From assembly GCA_021819605.1 (NCBI GenBank), contig JAKAQT010000009.1:1-22218 (forward strand): a stretch of DNA of 22,218 bases, given 5' to 3'. The notes under the pieces were generated by a model, which saw nothing but the letters and a program-made list of their open reading frames with translations, ran no database searches and was not told where the DNA came from. Source of the DNA: Thermoplasmata archaeon. GTDB lineage: Archaea > Thermoplasmatota > Thermoplasmata > Thermoplasmatales > Thermoplasmataceae. Positions 1-6,709 of the stretch are shown in pieces (position 1 is the first letter of the stretch; the number at the start of each line of letters is the position of its first letter). A program made the position numbers and the translations under genes.

Positions 1-318
1 ATCGGCAGCATTCTCCATGAAAGGCCTCAGCCTTTCCGGGTCTATGCGGGAAAGCATTGTGTAAACCGAAAGCAGGTTTCTGACAAAGCGCATGTTGCCC
101 TGGCTGGTGGCTTCCTCAACAATAACTTCTGTCACATCCTGGTGATTCTCGACCAGTGCCTTCAGGAAGGCAATAACACCGGTTCTGTTTGCGGCTTCGA
201 TTAGATCGAGCACTGCAGAAATATCGGATGCATGGTCAGCAATCTGTTCCATAAGTTCACTGGTCGGCACACTGCCCGATTTTTTATCATCTTCAATTTC
301 CTCTATCATCTTTGCCAT
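1..318 (-). CDS. DUF1641 protein, formate dehydrogenase-associated (partial, C-terminus outside window)
   Basis: Open frame read on the minus strand from ATG at 318 to the window edge, giving the first 106 residues; the end is missing. The start is preceded by GGAGTGA (323-329), a good ribosome site that overlaps the end of the upstream gene, and only 4 bases separate the two genes, so they are co-transcribed. The N-terminus is acidic, followed by helical segments with LIEAANRTGVIAFLKALVE and a later NMRFVRNLLSVYTMLSRI stretch, which resemble DUF1641 (YjgD/YrhD-like). DUF1641 genes are habitually found next to formate-dehydrogenase-like genes in Bacillus and related genomes, which fits this position exactly. 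The role is unproven; an accessory or electron-transfer partner of the dehydrogenase is an inference. The family call rests on pattern recognition plus context. Confidence 0.72.
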   Translation of the reverse strand, partial: MAKMIEEIEDDKKSGSVPTSELMEQIADHASDISAVLDLIEAANRTGVIAFLKALVENHQDVTEVIVEEATSQGNMRFVRNLLSVYTMLSRIDPERLRPFMENAAD

Positions 319-322
319 TTTC

Positions 323-3265
323 TCACTCCGTTGTCAGCCTCTCATAATCCCTCCTTGCCCATTTCTCCTCAACAAGAACCCCTTTCTGGGGATTTCCTGA
401 AAAGTTTCTTGGATTTGATGCCGGAAGAGGGGAAACGCCTTTCTTTCCTGGAATCTTTTCGATCCTTACCGGGAGTTCCTTATACGCAGGAGTGTGGGCG
501 GCACTGTCCATATACCTGCTTGTGAGCCTGTTTATGGCCGAATCGCCTGATGAGTTCATTGGCATGTACATTTCCTTTCCCGAAACACGGTCAGAAACAA
601 GCACTGTCACTCTTAAATTTCCCCATTTTGAGATAACCCTGACACTGTCTCCCGTCTCAATGCCACGTTCCCTGGCAAGCTCAGGCGAGATCTCAATGAA
701 CGTTCCCGGAACCTTTTCCTTTATGCCTGGCGATTTATAGGTCTCATTGCCTTCATGGAAATGTTCCATGAGCCGCCCGTTATTCAGATGCAGATCGTAT
801 TCCTCATCAAGGGAGAGTGGCGGTGTGTACTGCACAGGATAAAACCTTGCCTTTCCATCTGGAAAATGAAACTCCTTTTCGTACAGGAATGGGGAATCGG
901 AACCGTCCGAAAATACCGGCCACTGCTGGCTGTTGAATCCTTCCAGCCTGTCATATCTGACTCCAGAGAAAATTGGCGCCAGGGAGGCGGCTTCCTTCAT
1001 GATCTCGGATGGATGGGGGTAATTCCAATCCACACCCAGCCTGCGTGCAAGGTCCTGGACAACAATCCAGTCTGGCCTGGTGCCTTCCAGTGGCTTCATT
1101 ACCTCATATATGCGCTGTATTCTCCTCTCCGTATTCACAAATGTCCCCTCTTTTTCAAGGCTTGCAGACGCAGGCAGGATTATATCGGCAAACTTTGCGG
1201 TTTCTGACAGGAATAGGTCCTCCACTACGAGAAAATCAAGCTTTTCCAACTGCTCCTGGATGAAGTTTGAATCCGATCCGGTCTCCACCAGCTCTTCCCC
1301 GATGACATACATTGCCCTTATTTTGCCGTCCCTTACCCCCTCCAGGCATGTATTGTTGTCCATTCCCGGTTTTTCTGGAATGCTGCAGTTCCAGGCCTGC
1401 TCAAACTTCTTCCTTATGTTTGGATCAGCAACGCTCTGGTATCCCGGGAAATAGGCGTTCATTGCGCCGAAATCGCTTGCACCCTGCACATTGTTATGGC
1501 CCCTCAGCGGGTAAGCGCCAGTCCCTCTTCTGCCGTAATTTCCTGTAATAAGGAGAAGGTTTGAGATTGCAGTGGATGCATCACTGCCCATCTGATGCTG
1601 TGTTATACCCATTGCCCAGAGTATGACAACATTCTTTGACTGGTGAATTGTTTCTGCAACCTTTATGAGGTCAGATCTGGCTATTCCAGTGATCTGCTCT
1701 GCATATTCCAGTGTGAATGTTTGGAGGCTTTTCCTGTATTCATCAAAGCCACTGGTCCTCTGTGCAATGAAGTCCTCATCCTCCCATCCCTGGTCAATGA
1801 TGTACTTTGTTACCGCGCTGAGCCAAACAAGATCTGTGCCGGGATGTGGATGAATAAATAAATCTGCTCTCCGGGCCATTTCGTGCTTTCTCAAATCAGA
1901 AACTATGAGCTTCTGCCCGTTCAGCTTGTGTGCTCTCTTCACACGCGTCGCAAGAACCGGGTGTGATTCGGCTGTATTTGTTCCAACTGCTATTACAAGA
2001 TCTGCAAGGTAGATGTCATATATTGATCCGGCGTCGCCTCCATATCCAACAGTTCGCCAGAGGCCAGTTGTTGCAGGAGCCTGGCAGAACCTTGAGCTGT
2101 TGTCAACATTGTTTGTGCCGAATACCTGCCTTGCCAGCTTCTGAACCAGATACGCCTCCTCGTTGGTTCCCTTGGATGATGCTATGAACTCAATGGAGTC
2201 CCCTCCATAATTATCCCGTATTTCAGAAAGCCGCTTTGCCACAAGGTCAAGTGCCTCATCCCATGTGGCCTTCCTGAAGCGGCCACCATCCCTGATTAGA
2301 GGCGATGTGATCCTTTCGCTGCTGTTGACAAAGTCCCAGCCGAATTTGCCCTTAATGCACGTTGATATTCCGTTGGCAGGCGATTCAGGCTGGGGCTGCA
2401 CCTTCAGTATCTCCCTGCCCTTGGTCCACATCTCAAATGAACAGCCCACGCCGCAGTATGTGCAGACTGTCTTAGTCTTCTTTATCCTTGACTTCCTTAT
2501 TCTGGATTCCGCGTTGCTGATTGCCATTATTGGAGCCATTGTTGTTTCGGGCTCTATGGACTTCACAGCACCTATCATACGGAGCTTGGTTTCCCTGGGG
2601 ATGCCCGTCATGAAGCCGGATTTGCCCAGCATGGATTTCTCCATAAGGGCATTTACGGGACATACCGTTACGCAGTGTCCGCATGAAACGCAGGAAGAAT
2701 CATTTATCGGGACGTCATTATCCCATATGACCCGCGGGCGATCACGGCTCCAGTCGATCCTCAGGGTCTCATTAACCTGAACGTCCTGGCATGCCTCAAC
2801 GCACCGTCCACACAGTATGCACTGGTTGGGATCGTAAACGTAGAATGGATTTGTGTCGTCCACCTGGAATGGTTTTGGCTCGAACGGGTATTTCTGCACG
2901 TCAATGTGCAGGTCATGGACGGTATTGTGAAGCGCGCAGTCACCATTGTTGTTTTCACAGACTGTACAGTAAAGATCATGGTTGTGCAGTATCCTCTGTG
3001 TGGCCTCAACCTGTATTTCTCTGACCTTCTTTGATGAAAAGTCAACGTTCATCCCCTCTGTCACCGGAGTTGAACATGACCTGACCATTTTACCGTCAGC
3101 CTCAACAATGCAAGTGTCACAGGTCCTGATTGGACCCAGATTTGGCTGGTAGCAAACATGAGGAATGTCTTTGCCGTCTGCTATCAGTGCCTGAAGTATG
3201 GTCTGTCCCCTGACTGCCGCGGTTTCTATTCCCCCAACCCTGAAACTTATGTTTTCTTCATCCAT
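323..3265 (-). CDS. fdhA: Formate dehydrogenase-like molybdoenzyme, alpha subunit (FdhA/YjgC type)
   Basis: A 980-residue cytoplasmic-type Mo/W-bis-MGD oxidoreductase with no twin-arginine signal. Domains in order: [2Fe-2S] ferredoxin with Cys38, 49, 52, 64; a His-Cys3 [4Fe-4S] site (His96, Cys100, 103, 110) as in NuoG; two [4Fe-4S] sites (Cys149/152/155/159 and 192/195/198/202); then the molybdopterin domain with its own cluster (Cys268/271/275/303) and the C-terminal dinucleotide-binding domain. The probable metal ligand is Cys394 in SRFCQAP; formate dehydrogenases of the FdhF type have Sec/Cys followed by His, here Gln395. PLRGHNNVQG holds the Arg matching the formate-binding Arg of FdhF. 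The architecture is that of B. subtilis YjgC and staphylococcal FdhA, which are annotated as formate dehydrogenases although the true substrate is less certain. First gene of an operon with a DUF1641 gene; the divergent cofactor genes would supply its Mo or W cofactor. Confidence 0.9.
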   Translation of the reverse strand: MDEENISFRVGGIETAAVRGQTILQALIADGKDIPHVCYQPNLGPIRTCDTCIVEADGKMVRSCSTPVTEGMNVDFSSKKVREIQVEATQRILHNHDLYCTVCENNNGDCALHNTVHDLHIDVQKYPFEPKPFQVDDTNPFYVYDPNQCILCGRCVEACQDVQVNETLRIDWSRDRPRVIWDNDVPINDSSCVSCGHCVTVCPVNALMEKSMLGKSGFMTGIPRETKLRMIGAVKSIEPETTMAPIMAISNAESRIRKSRIKKTKTVCTYCGVGCSFEMWTKGREILKVQPQPESPANGISTCIKGKFGWDFVNSSERITSPLIRDGGRFRKATWDEALDLVAKRLSEIRDNYGGDSIEFIASSKGTNEEAYLVQKLARQVFGTNNVDNSSRFCQAPATTGLWRTVGYGGDAGSIYDIYLADLVIAVGTNTAESHPVLATRVKRAHKLNGQKLIVSDLRKHEMARRADLFIHPHPGTDLVWLSAVTKYIIDQGWEDEDFIAQRTSGFDEYRKSLQTFTLEYAEQITGIARSDLIKVAETIHQSKNVVILWAMGITQHQMGSDASTAISNLLLITGNYGRRGTGAYPLRGHNNVQGASDFGAMNAYFPGYQSVADPNIRKKFEQAWNCSIPEKPGMDNNTCLEGVRDGKIRAMYVIGEELVETGSDSNFIQEQLEKLDFLVVEDLFLSETAKFADIILPASASLEKEGTFVNTERRIQRIYEVMKPLEGTRPDWIVVQDLARRLGVDWNYPHPSEIMKEAASLAPIFSGVRYDRLEGFNSQQWPVFSDGSDSPFLYEKEFHFPDGKARFYPVQYTPPLSLDEEYDLHLNNGRLMEHFHEGNETYKSPGIKEKVPGTFIEISPELARERGIETGDSVRVISKWGNLRVTVLVSDRVSGKEMYMPMNSSGDSAINRLTSRYMDSAAHTPAYKELPVRIEKIPGKKGVSPLPASNPRNFSGNPQKGVLVEEKWARRDYERLTTE

Positions 3266-3349
3266 ATTATACCTTCTTATTCAGCTGTCTGAATTGCCAA
3301 TTTTCAGGTAATATGTCCCGATTTTCTCTGTAAAATTAATAGTCTGTTT

Positions 3350-3366
3350 TGCTATTTAATTATTTT
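3350..3366 (-). promoter_or_regulatory. Candidate TATA box of the fdhA operon
   Basis: Read on the minus strand this AT-rich element contains AATTAAATA, close to the archaeal TATA consensus. It would place transcription start near 3330 and give fdhA a leader of about 65 bases. No clear ribosome site precedes the ATG at 3265. Confidence 0.35.
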
Positions 3367-3426
3367 TGACACTATACGCATATGAATATAGATTAATAAT
3401 AAAATAAATTGCATGCAGCCTCACAA

Positions 3427-3438
3427 TATTTTTTATTA
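3427..3438 (+). promoter_or_regulatory. Candidate TATA box of moaE
   Basis: TATTTTTTATTA is centred about 26 bases before the ATG at 3458, the spacing expected for a leaderless archaeal mRNA. A second AT-rich box at 3380-3391 stands at the same distance from the alternative ATG at 3413, so the promoter evidence alone does not decide the start. Confidence 0.35.
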
Positions 3439-3457
3439 TGACCCGCCTGATCCTGAC

Positions 3458-3865
3458 ATGCTAATCAGAATCCAGGATGAACCAATTGATTACGGCGGCC
3501 TCATAGAAAAATTGCGAAACGAATCGGTGGGGGCAATTGTGAGTTTTCTCGGCACTGTGAGAAATACTTCGATTAACCTGAGGGTATCCGGACTTGAGTA
3601 CAGCAGCTACAGGGAGATGGCCCTAAAGATGATGGGTGATATCGCTGATGAAGCCGTGGAAAAGTTTGGAATTAAGGACTACGCCATCGTCCACCGCATG
3701 GGAAGGCTCAACCTGAAAGAGGATTCCGTTGCAGTGTGCGTCGCTTCCCCCCACAGAAAGGAGGGTTTTCGGGCCTGTGAATTTATAATTGATTCCATAA
3801 AGGAGAAAGTTCCAATCTGGAAAAAGGATATTGTGGAAGGTGGCGAAGAAAAATGGAGAGACTGA
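3458..3865 (+). CDS. moaE: Molybdopterin synthase catalytic (large) subunit MoaE
   Basis: MoaE transfers sulfur from the thiocarboxylate of MoaD to cyclic pyranopterin monophosphate, forming the molybdopterin dithiolene. The protein shows GAIVSFLGTVRN near the N-terminus, HRMGRLNLKEDSVAV and ASPHRKEGFRACEFIID in the middle, and SIKEKVPIWKKD at the end, where the two lysines match the active-site Lys119 and Lys126 of E. coli MoaE. An upstream in-frame ATG at 3413 would add 15 residues; the start at 3458 is preferred because it gives the usual MoaE distance to the first conserved block and a 135-residue protein. No MoaD gene is visible in the window. The gene converges on the mobA-like gene, 63 bases away. 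Confidence 0.92.
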   Translation: MLIRIQDEPIDYGGLIEKLRNESVGAIVSFLGTVRNTSINLRVSGLEYSSYREMALKMMGDIADEAVEKFGIKDYAIVHRMGRLNLKEDSVAVCVASPHRKEGFRACEFIIDSIKEKVPIWKKDIVEGGEEKWRD

Positions 3866-3928
3866 AAAGTACGGTGCCTGGCATGAAGGTCAAACAACCA
3901 GAGATCATATTCCTACCCGGTTGGTCTA

Positions 3929-4456
3929 TTATTTCATCTTATGGGATTCGCCAATATTTCTCGCTATTTCAAGAGCGTTCCGATAATCACTTTCTGTATT
4001 TATGTTGAAGAAAGCATATCTGGAAAATTCTGAGGTCTCAATGTAAACAGGGTTCATTCTGGCAATCATGGCCACAAGGTTATTCTCCGGCTTCAGGCTT
4101 CCGCTGTAAATCGCGAATAGCGGTTCGATCTGGCCGTCCTGATGGCGCGGCACTATTGCTCTGCCATGGAACCTATCAAGCATCGTCTTTACATCAGAGA
4201 CTGTAAAGAACGGCATATCTCCGCCTGCAAGAAAGAATGCATCGTATTTCCCGGAGAGTTCAGAAACAAGCTCCATGATGTTGCTGGAGTTGTCCTGCAG
4301 GTAAGGGACGGGAATACTGATCTTTGAATATACCTCAACGTCCATGACTGTTCTGATCCGCCGGATAACAGATTCCAGTATGGTGATTTCGCCAATCTTC
4401 AGCAGGTGCTTTCCCGGCAGCCTCTCGGACAGTTTCACGGGAACAATGCCAATCAC
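3929..4456 (-). CDS. mobA: MobA-like molybdenum cofactor guanylyltransferase (nucleotidyltransferase)
   Basis: A 175-residue nucleotidyltransferase of the MobA/IspD/KdsB superfamily, expected to attach GMP (or another nucleotide) to Mo- or W-molybdopterin. Seen: LAGGDMPF (metal-binding Asp of the DMP motif), QIEPLFAIYSG (the EPL block of MobA) and FFNINTESDY (the NINTPED block of MobA). The N-terminal nucleotide loop is unusual: instead of LAGGxSxRMGxxK it reads IVPVKLSERLPGK, closer to the SxRLPGKPL loop of KdsB-type cytidylyltransferases. The frame runs up to a TTG at 4525, but there is no in-frame ATG; the GTG at 4456 sets the first beta strand directly at the N-terminus, as usual for the family, and is preferred. 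Divergent from moaC and convergent with moaE. Confidence is high for the superfamily, moderate for guanylyl specificity. Confidence 0.78.
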   Translation of the reverse strand: MIGIVPVKLSERLPGKHLLKIGEITILESVIRRIRTVMDVEVYSKISIPVPYLQDNSSNIMELVSELSGKYDAFFLAGGDMPFFTVSDVKTMLDRFHGRAIVPRHQDGQIEPLFAIYSGSLKPENNLVAMIARMNPVYIETSEFSRYAFFNINTESDYRNALEIARNIGESHKMK

Positions 4457-4523
4457 TATTCTGCATGATCTCTTTAGTATTACACTTTCATTGGTGCACT
4501 GTTGTTGCTTTACGGCATAGGTC

Positions 4524-4535
4524 AAAATTTTATGT
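4524..4535 (+). promoter_or_regulatory. TATA box of the moaC-moaB-moeA-moeA-mobB operon
   Basis: AAAATTTTATG is centred about 27 bases before the ATG at 4556, implying a leaderless first cistron. The core AAAATTTT is nearly symmetrical, so the same box may also serve the minus-strand mobA-like gene. Confidence 0.45.
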
Positions 4536-4555
4536 TGTTATGCCATGTAACTGCA

Positions 4556-4993
4556 ATGATTAACATTTCTGAGAAGGAAGTCGTAAGAAGATTTGCCAGG
4601 GCCTCTGGACGTATCCGGCTGAGGCCTGAAACCATAGATCTCATCAGCAACCGCAAGATCAAGAAGGGGGACGTCATGGAGGCTGCGAAGATCGCTGGCA
4701 TTACAGGTGCGAAGGAGGCCTGGATGCGAATGCCTTACTGTCATCAGATTCCACTGGAATCAGTTGATTTTTCACTGGACCTTGAAGGAGATGGAGCCAG
4801 GGTAACCTGCTCTGTACTGGCCAACTGGAAGACCGGTGTGGAGATGGACGCGCTCAGCTGCGTTTCATCAGCTCTGCTCACCGTATGGGACATGGTTAAG
4901 TATGTGGAGAAGGATGAGACCGGGAACTATCCTTATACAAGAATCCATGATATAATTGTAGAGGAAAAGGAGAAAAGTGCAGCACGACCATAG
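4556..4993 (+). CDS. moaC: Cyclic pyranopterin monophosphate synthase MoaC
   Basis: MoaC converts the 3',8-cyclo-GTP derivative made by MoaA into cyclic pyranopterin monophosphate. The 145-residue protein begins MINISEKEVVRRFARASG, matching the MVDVSxK start of MoaC, which is why the ATG at 4556 is chosen over an in-frame ATG 54 bases upstream. Conserved blocks: KKGDVMEAAKIAGI, MPYCHQIPL (the CH pair, His of the active site; the family more often reads PLCHPL), KTGVEMDALSCVSSALLT, and WDMVKYVEKD with the catalytic Asp and Lys. First gene of a five-gene operon; its last 17 bases overlap moaB. Confidence 0.93.
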   Translation: MINISEKEVVRRFARASGRIRLRPETIDLISNRKIKKGDVMEAAKIAGITGAKEAWMRMPYCHQIPLESVDFSLDLEGDGARVTCSVLANWKTGVEMDALSCVSSALLTVWDMVKYVEKDETGNYPYTRIHDIIVEEKEKSAARP

Positions 4994-5468
4994 AATTTCC
5001 GGATTTATTGCGTCTTTCCATGTGATCACCTGCAGCAGCACCAGAACAATGGAGAACGATGATTCGGGGAGGGGCATTGTAAATGCCATCAGGGAAAAGG
5101 GGCACAGGGTATCGGGGTACCAGATTGTGGATGACGACGTTGAGGATATACAGAAAGCGGTGCTATCCGGCCTTGAATCATCAGATGCATTAATCATCAC
5201 GGGCGGAACCGGCATCACTTCAAGGGATGTTACAATTGAAGCCGTTCGTGGTATCGCAGACTATGAGATGACGGGATTTGGCCATGTTTTCGCACTGATC
5301 TCATTCCAGAGAATTGGGGCATCCGCAATAATGTCCAGATCAACTGCTTTCATAGTGGGGCGAAAGCCAGTATTCTGCCTGCCAGGATCGCCAGGCGGAT
5401 CCATGCTGGCAGTTTCCGAACTCATACTGGATCAGATAGATCATATTCACCACGAACTGGGGAGATAG
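4977..5468 (+). CDS. moaB: Molybdopterin adenylyltransferase MoaB
   Basis: Adenylates molybdopterin ahead of metal insertion by MoeA (the MogA/MoaB step). A 163-residue MoCF-fold protein with DDSGRGIVNAIREKGH near residues 28-44, ALIITGGTGITSRDVTIEA (the GGTG loop and the conserved Asp), GFGHVFALISFQRIG, SRSTAFIVG and FCLPGSPGG. The start is GTG at 4977, with GGAG at 4969-4972 in front of it; it lies inside moaC, so the two are translationally coupled. The stop codon TAG is followed without a gap by the ATG of moeA. Archaea commonly use MoaB where bacteria may use MogA. Confidence 0.9.
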   Translation: MQHDHRISGFIASFHVITCSSTRTMENDDSGRGIVNAIREKGHRVSGYQIVDDDVEDIQKAVLSGLESSDALIITGGTGITSRDVTIEAVRGIADYEMTGFGHVFALISFQRIGASAIMSRSTAFIVGRKPVFCLPGSPGGSMLAVSELILDQIDHIHHELGR

Positions 5469-6704
5469 ATGGCTGGCACAGTAAGAAAAAAGATGGGGCG
5501 GTTCAACAGCCTGATCTCAATGGAAGAAGTTTCCCACATAGTGAAAGCGTACAGCTGGAAGAAGCTTCCAACAGTTGAAGTGGAAACAGCGAAATCCGCG
5601 GGAATGGTCGCTGCCCATACTATTACTGCCCTTAGAAATTTTCCCCCGAATCCAAGGAGCCTCGTTGACGGATATGCCATAAGGTCCAGCCAAACTGAGG
5701 GGAGCAGCCCGGCCGATCCATCCCGATTCAGAATTGTCGGAAAGTCAGAAGCAGGAAAGGGATTTGATTCAGCTGTTTCTGGAGGCGAAAGTGTTGAGAT
5801 CTATACCGGCGGGATTCTTCCGGAGGGATCGGATGCTGTAGTAATGGCGGAGAACGTCACTGTTTCAGGTGGCTTTATTATGGTAGCTTCTCCTGTGAAA
5901 GCTGGGGAGAATGTGGCCTTTGCAGGGGAAGATATCAGTGCAGGGACAACGCTTGTCAGCGCAGGCGACATAATAAAGCCCTGGCACCTGCCTGCACTGA
6001 CGGATGGCGGCATCAGCAGAGTGATGGTCTTTCCACCCCTGAGAGTTGCTGTACTCAACACAGGTGATGAGCTGTTTCTGGATGCATCTGACCACATTGA
6101 GAATTCAGGAATGCCTTCCATAATGGCATTATTGCCATGGAAATTCAGCAATACATTTTGGCTTGGACAGGCACATGATGATGCTGATGAGATTGCCCAT
6201 GCAGTAAGAGAAAGTTCTGACCGATGGGACCTGGCAATAATTACCGGCGGAAGCAGCCTGGGCAGAAAGGACGAGGTTCCGGAAGCCATGGAGATGTCCG
6301 GATCTGTGAAAGTTTTTGGAGGAATGAGGACCAAGCCTGGCAGGACCACTTCACTCTATTCGCTTGACGGAAAGCCCGTTCTTTCACTTTCCGGATTCCC
6401 ATCCACATCAATCCTCATGGCAGATCTGATGGTTGAAATGCTGCTTCAGGCGATGATGGGGATTTCGGGCTACAGGATTCGGGAACGGCTTCCCATCTCT
6501 TCAGGTATCACCACAGGGTCAGGCTATACGAGGCTGATTCCTGGAACACTGGTGGAGATGAACGGGCGAACCATGGTTGTACCTGCATCCGGCAGCAGAG
6601 GAATGCGCCTTAGCTCACTCCTCAATTCATCCGGTATAATTATCATACCGGACTGGGTGGAAGGATACCGTTCAGGAGATATTGTGGAATTCAGATTATG
6701 GTGA
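5469..6704 (+). CDS. moeA: Molybdopterin molybdenumtransferase MoeA, first copy (divergent active-site loop)
   Basis: MoeA inserts molybdate or tungstate into adenylated molybdopterin. This 411-residue copy has the standard MoeA layout: PRSLVDGYAIRS (the conserved Asp of the MDGYA motif, with Met replaced by Val), SVEIYTGGILPEGSDAVV, AVLNTGDELF, IITGGSSLGRKDEV and MRTKPGRTTS. The loop that normally reads LPGNPVS is LSGFPSTS at residues 307-314, so the first of two conserved prolines is Ser308. The start is ATG directly after the moaB stop codon, behind a GGGGAG ribosome site. The stop overlaps the start region of the next moeA. Two tandem moeA genes may serve different metals or target enzymes, as proposed for Mo and W in other archaea; that is inference here. 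Confidence 0.9.
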   Translation: MAGTVRKKMGRFNSLISMEEVSHIVKAYSWKKLPTVEVETAKSAGMVAAHTITALRNFPPNPRSLVDGYAIRSSQTEGSSPADPSRFRIVGKSEAGKGFDSAVSGGESVEIYTGGILPEGSDAVVMAENVTVSGGFIMVASPVKAGENVAFAGEDISAGTTLVSAGDIIKPWHLPALTDGGISRVMVFPPLRVAVLNTGDELFLDASDHIENSGMPSIMALLPWKFSNTFWLGQAHDDADEIAHAVRESSDRWDLAIITGGSSLGRKDEVPEAMEMSGSVKVFGGMRTKPGRTTSLYSLDGKPVLSLSGFPSTSILMADLMVEMLLQAMMGISGYRIRERLPISSGITTGSGYTRLIPGTLVEMNGRTMVVPASGSRGMRLSSLLNSSGIIIIPDWVEGYRSGDIVEFRLW

Positions 6705-6709
6705 ACAGA

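Noticed and set aside
2080..2090. Possible selenocysteine in the formate dehydrogenase
   Set aside because: The metal-ligand codon encodes Cys394; there is no in-frame TGA in the gene.
2265..2780. Long open frame opposite fdhA (plus strand), with several similar ones across 232-2800
   Set aside because: They mirror the codon structure of the strongly supported fdhA frame on the other strand, have no ribosome sites or domains, and are shadows.
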